The notes under the pieces are model-generated. The model was not told where the DNA came from. It did not search any database and worked only from the letters and a program-made list of their open reading frames with translations. Of a stretch of 64,000 nucleotides of DNA, positions 16,513-24,936 are shown piece after piece. The translations under genes were made by a program, and so were the position numbers. Position 1 is the first letter of the stretch; every line of letters starts with the position of its first letter. The stretch comes from Polynucleobacter sp. TSB-Sco08W16 (GTDB taxonomy: Bacteria > Pseudomonadota > Gammaproteobacteria > Burkholderiales > Burkholderiaceae): contig NZ_CP061291.1 in the NCBI RefSeq assembly GCF_018687455.1, positions 868,001-932,000 of the forward strand, in the 5' to 3' direction.

Positions 16513-17955
16513 ATGTCTACAGCAAAGAAGTCAAACTTTGCCACCCTGAGATCGGTGGAGTCCTTCGCCAATCCACGGCCTAGCATCAAAAAGCGGATGG
16601 CCGATGGTAAGGCTCTTCGTAAATCCGTCAGCATTGCGCAGCAGGGTGTTTATACCCCTCCTAAACACAGAGTGGATCCGATTACCATTCTTGAAAATCA
16701 AGCAAAGTCCCGGATTGAATCACTGATACCAATTCGATATGAACGTATGTTGCAATCCCCCTTTGCCTTTTATCGGGGTGGAGCAGCAATCATGGCACAG
16801 GATTTAGCAAACCAGCCAAGCACGAATATTACTGTTCAGTTATGTGGCGATATGCATGTTTCCAACTTCGGCTTGTTTGGAACTGCTGAGCATCGTTTAG
16901 TTTTTGGAATCAACGACTTTGATGAGACCTTGCCAGGTAGCTGGGAATGGGATCTGAAGCGCCTTGTCGCTAGCGCTCTAATAGCCTGTGAAAGTATTGG
17001 CGGAGATAAGTCTTTAAGTAAAAAGTTGGTTTACAGAATCTGTTCTGAGTATCAAAAGCGCATGAACCAATACGCAAAAATGCCTTATCTTGACCTCGCC
17101 CAAGAATTTATTGGTGAGGAGGATATTCGTAAGCACTTTTGTAAAGAACATCAGAAGAAAATTGATGCAACCCTTAAAGCAACTAAGGGGCAGGGAAACA
17201 TTCAGGTCCTTCAGAAATTAACAACCTTGGTTGGTAAAGATCGGAAGATCATTAATAAGCCACCATTAATTGAGCATTTTAAAAAGAAGGCGTATGGAGT
17301 TCCTTTAGAGAAATTAATTGATAAGGCTTTATTAAATTATGCGAGTACCTTGCTAGCGGATCGCAAAATTCTTTTTCAGCGCTATGGTTTAAAAGACTAT
17401 GCCCGCAAAGTTGTGGGTGTTGGCAGTGTTGGTACAAATTGCTTGGTTCTCTATTTTGAGGGTGATAGTGAAAATGACCCGCTCTTTTTGCAATATAAGG
17501 AAGCGCAAAAATCAGTCTTGAGCCCTTATATCGGCGAATCTATTTACCGAGATATGGGGCAGCGCGTTGTTGCTGGTCAACGCTTACTGCAGGGGGCTCC
17601 TGATATCTTTTTAAACTACGGATCCGTACAATTTGATATTGATCGAAGCCAGGGTTTTTATCTCCGTCAATTACGTGATATGAAGGGTGGCATGGAAGTT
17701 GGCCCTGGCGGGGTTTCTTTAAAAAACTTTCCTGACTACGCTAGATTATTTGGTTGGGCTTTAGCTCTTGGTCATGCGCGCTCAGGTGATGCAGCCATGA
17801 TTTCAGGGTATTGCGGTGAGTCAGATGATTTTTCTGTGGCCTTTTATGCATTCGCGCGATCCTATGCAAAGCAAAATGAACAGGATTTTGAACTCTTCAA
17901 GAAGGCAGTAAAAAGTAAGAAATTAAAGACTGCTTCAAAGAAAACGGCTCTCTAA
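16513..17955 (+). CDS. DUF2252 family protein
   Basis: This 480-residue soluble protein matches DUF2252. Kinase-like elements are visible: QLCGDMHVSNFG resembles the catalytic loop of aminoglycoside-phosphotransferase folds, and FGINDFDET resembles a metal-binding DFD. The conserved N-terminal RYERMLQSPFAFYRGGAAIM is typical of the family. Substrate is unknown. It sits between the arsenate reductase and the alkaline phosphatase, within the phosphate region; the alkaline-phosphatase Pho box starts 15 bp after its stop. Confidence 0.85.
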   Translation: MSTAKKSNFATLRSVESFANPRPSIKKRMADGKALRKSVSIAQQGVYTPPKHRVDPITILENQAKSRIESLIPIRYERMLQSPFAFYRGGAAIMAQDLANQPSTNITVQLCGDMHVSNFGLFGTAEHRLVFGINDFDETLPGSWEWDLKRLVASALIACESIGGDKSLSKKLVYRICSEYQKRMNQYAKMPYLDLAQEFIGEEDIRKHFCKEHQKKIDATLKATKGQGNIQVLQKLTTLVGKDRKIINKPPLIEHFKKKAYGVPLEKLIDKALLNYASTLLADRKILFQRYGLKDYARKVVGVGSVGTNCLVLYFEGDSENDPLFLQYKEAQKSVLSPYIGESIYRDMGQRVVAGQRLLQGAPDIFLNYGSVQFDIDRSQGFYLRQLRDMKGGMEVGPGGVSLKNFPDYARLFGWALALGHARSGDAAMISGYCGESDDFSVAFYAFARSYAKQNEQDFELFKKAVKSKKLKTASKKTAL

Positions 17956-17969
17956 GGGCGCATTTTTAG

Positions 17970-18004
17970 CGTCATGACGATGTCATCTTCTTGGTAGATA
18001 TTGT
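17970..18004 (+). promoter_or_regulatory. Pho box upstream of the alkaline phosphatase
   Basis: CGTCAT (17970-17975) and TGTCAT (17981-17986) start 11 bp apart. A -10-like TATTGT (17999-18004) follows 12 bp after the second half-site. The ATG of the alkaline phosphatase gene is 33 bp further on. Confidence 0.7.
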
Positions 18005-18036
18005 AGTTTGACCCTATTTTTGCACCCAATGAACCC

Positions 18037-19782
18037 ATGAAAATTTCTCGTTACCTCCAAGCTTTAGCGCTGGCTTTGTTAGCATCTTGCGCTGGATTAT
18101 TGCAAGCAGCTGCTATCTATCCAATTAATCAGGCTACTATATTGGCTGGCTCCAAGTTCGACATTAAGGTTGAATTTAATTCTGTGGTCAATCCAGCTGA
18201 TGTGATTATCGAGCTCAATGGCGCATCACTGAATACCTTCACCAAGAACAAGCCAGAATTTATTGCCAATGAAAACGGCAAAGGTAGCTCAGTTTACATT
18301 CGGGATGTGCAATTACCCAAAGCGGGAAAATATCAAGTTACAGCCAAAGCACAACAAGAGCAGTTACAAGTGTCATGGGATGTATATGCAAGCGGACCAC
18401 GTCGCGTAAAGAATGTGATTCTCTTTATTGGTGATGGCATGACCATCGCTAACCGTACCACTGCCAGAGTCTTATCTAAGGGAATTCAGGAGGGCAAGTA
18501 TCAGGGAAGATTGGCGTTTGACGATATGCCTAGTACTGCGATGATAGGTACTTCAGGGTCAGACTCTTTAATTACAGACTCTGCTAATTCTATGAGCGCC
18601 TACACAACAGGTCATAAAACAGCGGTTAACGCCATGGGCGTCTATGTATCTCGTGCCAGTGATAATCTTTCGCATCCTAAAGTTGAAACCATAGCTGAAC
18701 TAGTAAAACGCAATACCAAAATGTCCGTCGGAATTGTGTCTGATGCCGAGCTTGAGGATGCTACTCCTGGGGCAATGGTTTCACATACAAGACGTAGAGC
18801 AGATAAACAATACATTGCGGACCAACTTCTAGCTAGTGGTGCGGAAGTTATCTTGGGTGGGGGCTCTGCTTATTTTTATCCTCAGTCAGCCAAAGGCTCA
18901 AAGCGTAAAGATGAGAAAAATTTGGTGGAAAGTTTTAAGTCAAATGGCTATCAAGTAGCATTTACCAAACAAGAGCTCATTTCTGCCGCTCAGAGCAAAA
19001 ATACAAAAAAATTATTTGGCGTATTTCATCCAGACAATATGGATGGCTCTTTAGACCGCCTTTATCTCAAAAAGAATACGGTAGAGCAATATCCTAACCA
19101 ACCTGATCTCACAGAGATGACGCAATCGGCTATTGATGTTTTATCTAGAAATCCTAACGGCTTCTTCCTTATGGTGGAAGCTGCTCTGATTGATAAGTTC
19201 AACCATCCCTTAGATTGGGAGCGAGCAGCGTTCGATACCATCATGCTTAGCAATGCAGTGCAAATTGCTAGAGACTTTGCTAAAACCCACCCGGATACCT
19301 TGATTATTGTCACGCCTGATCATACCCATAGCGGCTCAATCAGCGGGGTGGTGCATGACGATAAACCTGGGCCACTTCGTGAGAAGGTTGGCATTTATGC
19401 GGATGCAGGGTATCCAAATTATCCAAAAGCCGATATTCAGGGTTATCCAAATAAGATTGATGTATCCAAACGCATCGCTTTCTTCTATGGAAATTACCCC
19501 GATCATTACGAGACCCTTCATCCAAAGTTGGATGGTACTTTTGTTCCGGCGATTAAGTCTGAGGATGGCAAGTATGTAGCAAACCCACAATACCTTCAAT
19601 TACAAGAGGATGCGATTCATGTAGGGGGTAATTTACCCTCTCATCAAGAGTCCGGAGTTCATACGGCAGATGATGCCGTTCTTAACGCCCAAGGCCCTGG
19701 ATCAGAAAAGTTCAAGGGATTCATGGATAACACTGAGGTATTTAAAGTGATGGTAGAGTCCTTAGGATTGGGATCTAAATAG
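18037..19782 (+). CDS. Alkaline phosphatase, PhoA-superfamily
   Basis: This exported enzyme should release phosphate from organic monoesters. After the signal sequence comes an N-terminal beta domain of about 95 residues, then the catalytic domain: IGDGM with the metal-binding Asp, TDSANSMSAYTTG with nucleophile Ser182, and TPDHTHSG with the late metal-binding residues. The N-terminus contains LLASC (Cys18), a possible lipobox, as well as a possible AAA signal-peptidase I site, so it may be either anchored or periplasmic. At 581 residues it is longer than E. coli PhoA. A second MgtC-type gene follows 10 bp downstream. Confidence 0.92.
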   Translation: MKISRYLQALALALLASCAGLLQAAAIYPINQATILAGSKFDIKVEFNSVVNPADVIIELNGASLNTFTKNKPEFIANENGKGSSVYIRDVQLPKAGKYQVTAKAQQEQLQVSWDVYASGPRRVKNVILFIGDGMTIANRTTARVLSKGIQEGKYQGRLAFDDMPSTAMIGTSGSDSLITDSANSMSAYTTGHKTAVNAMGVYVSRASDNLSHPKVETIAELVKRNTKMSVGIVSDAELEDATPGAMVSHTRRRADKQYIADQLLASGAEVILGGGSAYFYPQSAKGSKRKDEKNLVESFKSNGYQVAFTKQELISAAQSKNTKKLFGVFHPDNMDGSLDRLYLKKNTVEQYPNQPDLTEMTQSAIDVLSRNPNGFFLMVEAALIDKFNHPLDWERAAFDTIMLSNAVQIARDFAKTHPDTLIIVTPDHTHSGSISGVVHDDKPGPLREKVGIYADAGYPNYPKADIQGYPNKIDVSKRIAFFYGNYPDHYETLHPKLDGTFVPAIKSEDGKYVANPQYLQLQEDAIHVGGNLPSHQESGVHTADDAVLNAQGPGSEKFKGFMDNTEVFKVMVESLGLGSK

Positions 19783-19792
19783 GTGGGTTGTC

Positions 19793-20509
19793 ATGGAGTT
19801 CATTAACAACATTAACTATGCCTCATTAATCGATACATCCGTTAGCCTTGGTGCTGCCTTCCTATTCGGTGGATTAATCGGTTTAGAGCGTCAATATCGT
19901 CAACGCACAGCAGGATTAAGAACTAATATCCTCGTCGCTATTGGTGCTGCAATTTTCGTTGATGCTGGCAATCGTTTAACTGGACATGATGGCGCTGTCC
20001 ATGTCATGGCTTATGTCGTCTCAGGTATTGGTTTTTTAGGTGCCGGCGTGATCATGCGCGAAGAGGGCAATGTCCGGGGAATTAATACGGCTGCAACCTT
20101 ATGGGCGTCCGGTGCAGTTGGTGCTTGCGCTGGTGCCGATCTGATACTGGAAGCAGGTTTAGCTACCGCATTTGTACTTGCCGCCAACACTTTGCTTAGA
20201 CCAGTGGTGAGCTTTATCAATAGACAGCCCTTGGATACAGTTTCAGTAGAGGTAACCAATTCCGTCTACATTATTACTCCTAAACATGCTCAGAAGCATG
20301 CCCTTAAGCAGTTCATCAAAACCTTAGAGGCTGCCGGTTATCAGACTCAAGATATTGAGGTTCATCAATTTGGTAGTGATGATGTTGAAATCCAGGCTGT
20401 ATTAACTGCATCTGCCGTTGATGGGGACGAGATGGATCAATTGATTGCCAAGATTGCTGATCAAGAATTTGTCAATCAGGCTTTCTGGAGCCCAAGCACC
20501 ACGGATTAA
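19793..20509 (+). CDS. MgtC/SapB family protein with C-terminal ACT-like domain
   Basis: The first 140 residues or so are the MgtC membrane domain (LFGGLIGLERQYRQRTAGLR, GIGFLGAGVIMREEGNVRG, NTAATLWASGAVGACAG). Residues 150-238 form a soluble domain resembling the ACT-like domain of full-length MgtC. It lies 10 bp after the alkaline phosphatase stop and probably shares its Pho-controlled transcript, which would put an MgtC protein under phosphate control. Confidence 0.88.
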   Translation: MEFINNINYASLIDTSVSLGAAFLFGGLIGLERQYRQRTAGLRTNILVAIGAAIFVDAGNRLTGHDGAVHVMAYVVSGIGFLGAGVIMREEGNVRGINTAATLWASGAVGACAGADLILEAGLATAFVLAANTLLRPVVSFINRQPLDTVSVEVTNSVYIITPKHAQKHALKQFIKTLEAAGYQTQDIEVHQFGSDDVEIQAVLTASAVDGDEMDQLIAKIADQEFVNQAFWSPSTTD

Positions 20510-20545
20510 GTATTCATCCTTTGACTTATAAATGAAATATTTGTA

Positions 20546-20773
20546 GTGCAATATCCGGATGTGAATTCGAATACCAACTACCTAGAATCAACTGTTACTT
20601 GCCCTCATTGCCAAGCATCAGCGACCTTAATTCTTGAGTCTGGGTCAACCCACCACTTTTATCGTTGTAAAGCTTGTAGCGCAATACTGAAGCCTAAATC
20701 AGGTGATTGCTGTATTTTGTGCAGCTTTGGTAATCGAGATTGCTCTAGTTCCGAGCAAAATTTAGCGGCCTAA
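20546..20773 (+). CDS. GDCCVxC-type small zinc-ribbon protein
   Basis: The product has Cys pairs CPHC and CKAC and ends with the signature GDCCILCSFG followed by more cysteines, matching the family of small proteins named for the GDCCVxC motif, often found near arsenic or mercury genes. Some relatives carry selenocysteine here; in this gene the codons are TGC and TGT, so it is the cysteine form. The start is uncertain (GTG at 20546 used). Function is unknown; metal or metalloid handling is plausible. Confidence 0.75.
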   Translation: MQYPDVNSNTNYLESTVTCPHCQASATLILESGSTHHFYRCKACSAILKPKSGDCCILCSFGNRDCSSSEQNLAA

Positions 20774-20789
20774 TTTAGTCTGCCAGTCC

Positions 20790-20815
20790 CAGCCACAAAG
20801 GGCTGCTGTGTTTTT
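20790..20815 (+). terminator. Possible terminator before ppx
   Basis: CAGCC (20790-20794) pairs with GGCTG (20801-20805), followed by CTGTGTTTTT. The stem is short and the T-run is offset, so this is a weak candidate. Confidence 0.35.
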
Positions 20816-20823
20816 CATCAATG

Positions 20824-20851
20824 TGTCATGGTTTTTACATAAAATAGACAT
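20824..20851 (+). promoter_or_regulatory. Triple Pho-box repeat upstream of ppx
   Basis: Three half-sites, TGTCAT (20824), TTACAT (20835) and AGACAT (20846), start exactly 11 bp apart. TTACAT-type half-sites occur in the E. coli pstS promoter. The ppx start lies 34-49 bp downstream. Confidence 0.65.
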
Positions 20852-20884
20852 AATTGATACAGCAATCCATTTTTGGGGAATATA

Positions 20885-22447
20885 TTGGCCAGCAATCCCG
20901 TAGATCTTTCATCTCATTCGGAAAACTTAGTTGCTGCCGTAGATTTGGGATCCAATAGCTTTCGGATGCTTGTTGCTCAGGCTGTAAATACGCCTTCTGG
21001 CACGCAATTACGTCCCATTGACACATTACGTGAGTCCGTTCGTTTAGCTGCCGGTCTAACTGACAATAAATTATTGGGTAATGACGCCTATCAGCGCGGA
21101 CTTACTGCGATAAGGCGTTTTGGTGAACGTATAAGAGGATTTGATCCATCAAATGTACGTGCTGTTGCCACCAATACTCTACGAGTTGCTAAGAATGCTC
21201 AGCAGTTTGTAGATGATGCTCAACAGGCTTTGGGATTTCCAATTGATGTGATTGCAGGGGTAGAAGAAGCACGTCTCATTTATATTGGCGCAGCACACGA
21301 AGTTCAGGCCGTTCAAGGCAACCGCTTGGTTGTGGATATTGGTGGTGGTTCTACTGAATTCATCATCGGCAAAGGGTATGAGCCTAAGCTCATGGAGAGT
21401 CTCTATATTGGGTGTGTCTCCCACAGCATGCGATTCTTCCCCAAAGGGAATATTGATGCCCATGCTTTTAAAGAGGCTGAGCTAGCAGCAAGACGTGAGA
21501 TTCAGGTGATCGCTGGCGCATATCTCAAAAGCGGCTGGAAGCAGGCTATTGGCTCATCTGGTACAGCTAGAGCTCTAGCTGACTTAATTGCTGCTAATGA
21601 TTTTAATGGCCAGGGTGACGGGCTTACCATGGGTCGCGTAAATGCTACTAGCGGCTTAATTACGCGTGATGGTTTGAGAGCCCTAAAAAAACATTTATTG
21701 AAATACGAGCACGTCAGTCAAGTTGAATTGATTGGTCTGAAAGACGATAGGCGCTCTGTATGGCCTGGTGGTTTAGCCATTATGTTGGCAGTATTTGATG
21801 AGCTTGGCATTGAAGAAATGGAAGTAACGGATGCAGCCTTGCGTAGTGGTGTTTTATACGACCTGCTAGGACGTTCTCAACATCACGATATGCGTTATGT
21901 GACGGTTGAGCAATTTATGCAGCGGTATTCTGTTGATCGAGAACAGGCAGATAGAGTTGGCAAATTAGCCGCTGATTTTTTGCAGCAACTACCCAAGCCA
22001 GAAGCAGAAAATAGAGCGGATAATGTAGCGCTCTTACAGTGGGCGGCTAATTTACATGAAATTGGTCTCTCCATTTCACATAATGGATACCATAAGCATT
22101 CGGCCTATATTGCTGGCAATGCAGACATGCCGGGTTTCTCAAAAAATGATCAGGCAAGGCTGGCTGCTTTATTGATAGGGCATGCTGGTAAGTTGGGAAA
22201 ATTAGCCAATAACCATAGCTTCGAAGACTGGCGTATGCTCTTTTGCCTTCGACTTGCCCAGGTTCTCTGTAGGGGGCGAAATGACACAAGCCTTCCAAAG
22301 GTCAAGGTTTCGGAGCATGCCGGCTCCTATCTTGTGAGCCTTTCCAAGGAGTGGGCAGCTGAACATCCGCTCACAGAATTTAGCCTCCTAAAAGAAGCTG
22401 CAGAATGGGATCGCGTAGGGCGCTCCTATCAGGTAAGTCTGAAGTAA
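20885..22447 (+). CDS. ppx: Exopolyphosphatase (Ppx/GppA family)
   Basis: Ppx removes terminal phosphates from polyphosphate. The actin-like phosphatase domain shows AAVDLGSNSFRMLVAQ near the N-terminus and VVDIGGGSTEFIIG (about residues 150-163); the C-terminal half includes an HD-like region with NLHEIGLSISHNGYHKHSAY. I take the TTG at 20885 as start because GGGGA sits 5-6 bases upstream; an in-frame TTG at 20873 would overlap that site. In Burkholderiales ppk1 usually sits between phoR and ppx; it is absent here. A GppA role cannot be excluded. Confidence 0.93.
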   Translation: MASNPVDLSSHSENLVAAVDLGSNSFRMLVAQAVNTPSGTQLRPIDTLRESVRLAAGLTDNKLLGNDAYQRGLTAIRRFGERIRGFDPSNVRAVATNTLRVAKNAQQFVDDAQQALGFPIDVIAGVEEARLIYIGAAHEVQAVQGNRLVVDIGGGSTEFIIGKGYEPKLMESLYIGCVSHSMRFFPKGNIDAHAFKEAELAARREIQVIAGAYLKSGWKQAIGSSGTARALADLIAANDFNGQGDGLTMGRVNATSGLITRDGLRALKKHLLKYEHVSQVELIGLKDDRRSVWPGGLAIMLAVFDELGIEEMEVTDAALRSGVLYDLLGRSQHHDMRYVTVEQFMQRYSVDREQADRVGKLAADFLQQLPKPEAENRADNVALLQWAANLHEIGLSISHNGYHKHSAYIAGNADMPGFSKNDQARLAALLIGHAGKLGKLANNHSFEDWRMLFCLRLAQVLCRGRNDTSLPKVKVSEHAGSYLVSLSKEWAAEHPLTEFSLLKEAAEWDRVGRSYQVSLK

Positions 22448-22465
22448 GTCGCCATCACTGAACTA

Positions 22466-22495
22466 AAAAAGCCGCTTGAATTCAAGCGGCTTTTT
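22466..22495. terminator. Bidirectional terminator between ppx and olsB
   Basis: AAAAAGCCGCTTGAA is followed immediately by its exact reverse complement, giving a GC-rich 8-bp stem (GCCGCTTG/CAAGCGGC, loop AATT) with A- and T-runs on both sides. It serves both converging units. Confidence 0.93.
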
Positions 22496-22520
22496 ATTTG
22501 TTTGATGATCTAGCTAGAAT

Positions 22521-23447
22521 TTACATCCCCAGGAAATGCTTTGCGTAACGTGGGTTGATATCAGATAAGCGCAACATGGTGAGCAGGTCTGCGGTGTTGA
22601 AATCTGGATCCCATGCAGGAGCGCTACAAATTTTTGCACCTAACTTCAAATAACCTTTAATCAACGGAGGTGCGTCTACATCAAGGCCGCCATTCAGTTT
22701 ATCTAATGGCAAGGGTAGGCGAGGGAATGCATGAAACTCCGTTGGAGCCATTTGATCATTCCCCAATGAGTTATAGAGACTTGCTGCAAAGTGGCCACCA
22801 TCAGCCATTGGAATACTTGCGCAACCGAGCATGATTTCATAGCCATTCTTGAGCATGTATTGAGCCAGGCCACTCCACAAAGCCATAATGACAGCACCAG
22901 AGCGATAGTCTTGGTGAACACATGATCTACCGAGCTCTACTAACTTAGGGCGCAAGTGATTAAGGCGGGTAAGGTCGAATTCAGAGTCTGAATACAAACG
23001 TCCAATTTCTTGTGCTTTATGCGGAGGTAGAACACGATAAGTGCCGACAACCTTTAAGGTATCTTGATCACGAATCAAAAGGTGATCGCAATAAGCATCA
23101 AAATCATCAATATCTAGACCTTCAGCATTTTGAGAGAGATTTGCACCCATCTCTTCTGCAAAGACTTTATAGCGTAAACGTTGAGCTTCTTTAACTTCGC
23201 TAGGGCTAGTGGCCCACTCAATATTGAAGGCAGGCCTTTTTGCTTTTGTCGCCTGTGGGACAACCGCTACTTCAACAGACTCTACTAACTGTTTGCGGGT
23301 TTTTGTAGCAAATTTCTTACCAAAAAGCTTTTTAGCCAATTTCTTTGAAAGCTTCTTAATAGGGTTCAGTTTCGAAGCGCTCGGATCCTTCTTCTTTTTG
23401 GGAGCAAAGAATTCAAAGGCGCCAATTGGGTTTGGAATATCAGACAT
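22521..23447 (-). CDS. olsB: GNAT acyltransferase, probable ornithine N-acyltransferase OlsB
   Basis: OlsB acylates the alpha-amino group of ornithine with a 3-hydroxyacyl group from acyl-ACP, the first step to ornithine lipid. Family features visible: EAQRLRYKVFAEEMGA, DDFDAYCDHLLIRD, VVGTYRVL, and ELGRSCVHQDYRSGAVIMAL. The first 75 residues are an extra lysine-rich amphipathic region (LSKKLAKKLFGKKFATK) that may bind membrane or ACP. It is the last gene of the plcP-agt-dgkA-olsB unit, 43 bp after dgkA. The alternative is a generic hemolysin-like acyltransferase; an OlsA-type partner 2.4 kb away supports OlsB. Confidence 0.78.
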   Translation of the reverse strand: MSDIPNPIGAFEFFAPKKKKDPSASKLNPIKKLSKKLAKKLFGKKFATKTRKQLVESVEVAVVPQATKAKRPAFNIEWATSPSEVKEAQRLRYKVFAEEMGANLSQNAEGLDIDDFDAYCDHLLIRDQDTLKVVGTYRVLPPHKAQEIGRLYSDSEFDLTRLNHLRPKLVELGRSCVHQDYRSGAVIMALWSGLAQYMLKNGYEIMLGCASIPMADGGHFAASLYNSLGNDQMAPTEFHAFPRLPLPLDKLNGGLDVDAPPLIKGYLKLGAKICSAPAWDPDFNTADLLTMLRLSDINPRYAKHFLGM

Positions 23448-23490
23448 AGTTAGCCTTGTGCAATGTTTTTGTAATCGTAGAGTCCATTTA

Positions 23491-23895
23491 TTACGGCTTC
23501 AAGACAAGCGGAATGCAGACTGCAGACCACATCAAAACAGCAATAAACAGGGCAAGCATGACAGCAGCAGAGCCAAAATCCTTGGCCCTTTTGGAAAGAT
23601 CGTGATGCTCAAACGAGATACGATCGATAGCGGCCTCAACACTAGAATTGAGTAACTCAACAACCAGCACCATAATTAGGGAGCTAATTAAAAGCGCCTT
23701 TTCAAGATGGCTAATGGGTAATAGAAAGGCTACAGGCGTAAGTAGTACAAATAATGTGAGCTCTTGTCTAAAAGCACTTTCTTCCTGAAATGCATAAACC
23801 AATCCGCACCAAGAGTTCTTGGCAGCGTGCCATGCACGAGCAAGACCGCGATTACCTTTGTGCGGATTTTGATCGATGTGATATGGAGAAGACAA
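23491..23895 (-). CDS. dgkA: Diacylglycerol kinase
   Basis: DgkA phosphorylates diacylglycerol to phosphatidate in the inner membrane. Family motifs are NSWCGLVYAFQEESAFRQE and ELLNSSVEAAIDRISFEHHD followed by KRAKDFGSAAVML; three membrane segments follow from residue 45. The start is TTG at 23895, with GGG 6-7 bases upstream and no other start before the conserved region; 134 residues are slightly longer than E. coli's 122. It lies 12 bp after agt. In this operon it would return diacylglycerol made by PlcP to phospholipid synthesis. Confidence 0.93.
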   Translation of the reverse strand: MSSPYHIDQNPHKGNRGLARAWHAAKNSWCGLVYAFQEESAFRQELTLFVLLTPVAFLLPISHLEKALLISSLIMVLVVELLNSSVEAAIDRISFEHHDLSKRAKDFGSAAVMLALFIAVLMWSAVCIPLVLKP

Positions 23896-23907
23896 AGCTA
23901 ACCCTTC

Positions 23908-24936
23908 TTATGCAATTGCGGTGACATGTACATCGGGGGTAGGAACGGGCTTGAGATGTCTGGCAAACTCTTCAGAAGCGGCTCTCCAAGAGAACTTTTC
24001 TGCATGGGCACGGGCTACTTCACGAGGTATCTTGAGAGCCTCAATACAAGCGACACGAAGATCTTCATTCATAGCGCCAGCTTTAGAGCTTCCCAACACA
24101 TCAATCGGTCCAGTAACAGGATAGGCGGCTACCGGTGTGCCACAGGCCATTGCCTCAAGCAATACCAAGCCAAAGGTATCCGTTTTGCTAGGAAATACAA
24201 ACACATCTGCTGCTGCATATACCTTGGCGAGCTCATGTTGCTGTAATACGCCTAGATAGTTGATATCTGGGTATTTTTCTTTAATGCCAGCCATAGCTGG
24301 ACCGTCTCCTACCACCCATTTTGAGCCTGGTAAGTCAATCTCTAAAAAGGCATTGATATTCTTTTCAACAGCAACGCGGCCAACATACAAGAAGATGGGG
24401 TGAGCAGTATTTAGTGCTTTGGATTCTTGCATCTTAAAGATATCCAAATCAACACCACGCGACCACAGCACTACATTGTTTAGGCCATATTTCTCAAGAT
24501 CATCTTTAACCACAATCGTAGGCGCCATAACGGCCATTGAAGGACCATGAAACCAACGAATAAAGGCATAAGTAATGGCAAGTGGAATACCAGTTCTAGC
24601 TTTAACGTATTCAGGGAAGCGAGTGTGATACGCGGTAGAAAAGGGTAAATCGTTTTTAACCGCATAGGCTCTTGCGGAAAGCCCTAAAGGTCCTTCTGTT
24701 GCTATATGCATCGCATCTGGAGCAAATTCCTTAATACGGCGAGCTACTTCTTTTCCCGGAAATAGTGAAAGAGCAATATCTGGGTAGGTAGGACATGGGA
24801 TTGACTTAAACCCTTGTGGTGTAATCATTTCAACTTGATGTCCCATTGCTGTCAGTTCCGCACGGGTTTGCTTCAATGTACGCACCACACCATTGACTTG
24901 TGGGTCCCATGCGTCGGTAATGATCATAATTTTCAT
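23908..24936 (-). CDS. agt: GT4 glycosyltransferase, probable diacylglycerol glycosyltransferase (Agt/SqdX-like)
   Basis: The protein has the GT4 two-domain pattern: glycine-rich N-terminus ITDAWDPQVNGVVRTLKQT, NAYHTRFPEYV-type central motif (TAYHTRFPEYVKARTG), and the C-terminal donor site FPSKTDTFGLVLLEAMACGTP, in which Asp replaces the first Glu of the E-x7-E motif, as in SqdX-like enzymes. Bacterial relatives next to PlcP (Agt) transfer hexose or hexuronate to diacylglycerol, making phosphorus-free glycolipids. Its start overlaps the plcP stop by 4 bases, so the two are coupled. The sugar donor cannot be read from sequence. Confidence 0.8.
   Translation of the reverse strand: MKIMIITDAWDPQVNGVVRTLKQTRAELTAMGHQVEMITPQGFKSIPCPTYPDIALSLFPGKEVARRIKEFAPDAMHIATEGPLGLSARAYAVKNDLPFSTAYHTRFPEYVKARTGIPLAITYAFIRWFHGPSMAVMAPTIVVKDDLEKYGLNNVVLWSRGVDLDIFKMQESKALNTAHPIFLYVGRVAVEKNINAFLEIDLPGSKWVVGDGPAMAGIKEKYPDINYLGVLQQHELAKVYAAADVFVFPSKTDTFGLVLLEAMACGTPVAAYPVTGPIDVLGSSKAGAMNEDLRVACIEALKIPREVARAHAEKFSWRAASEEFARHLKPVPTPDVHVTAIA

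Noticed and set aside
20546..20773. Selenocysteine in the GDCCVxC motif
   Set aside because: The codons at the motif are TGC, TGT and TGC; there is no in-frame TGA.
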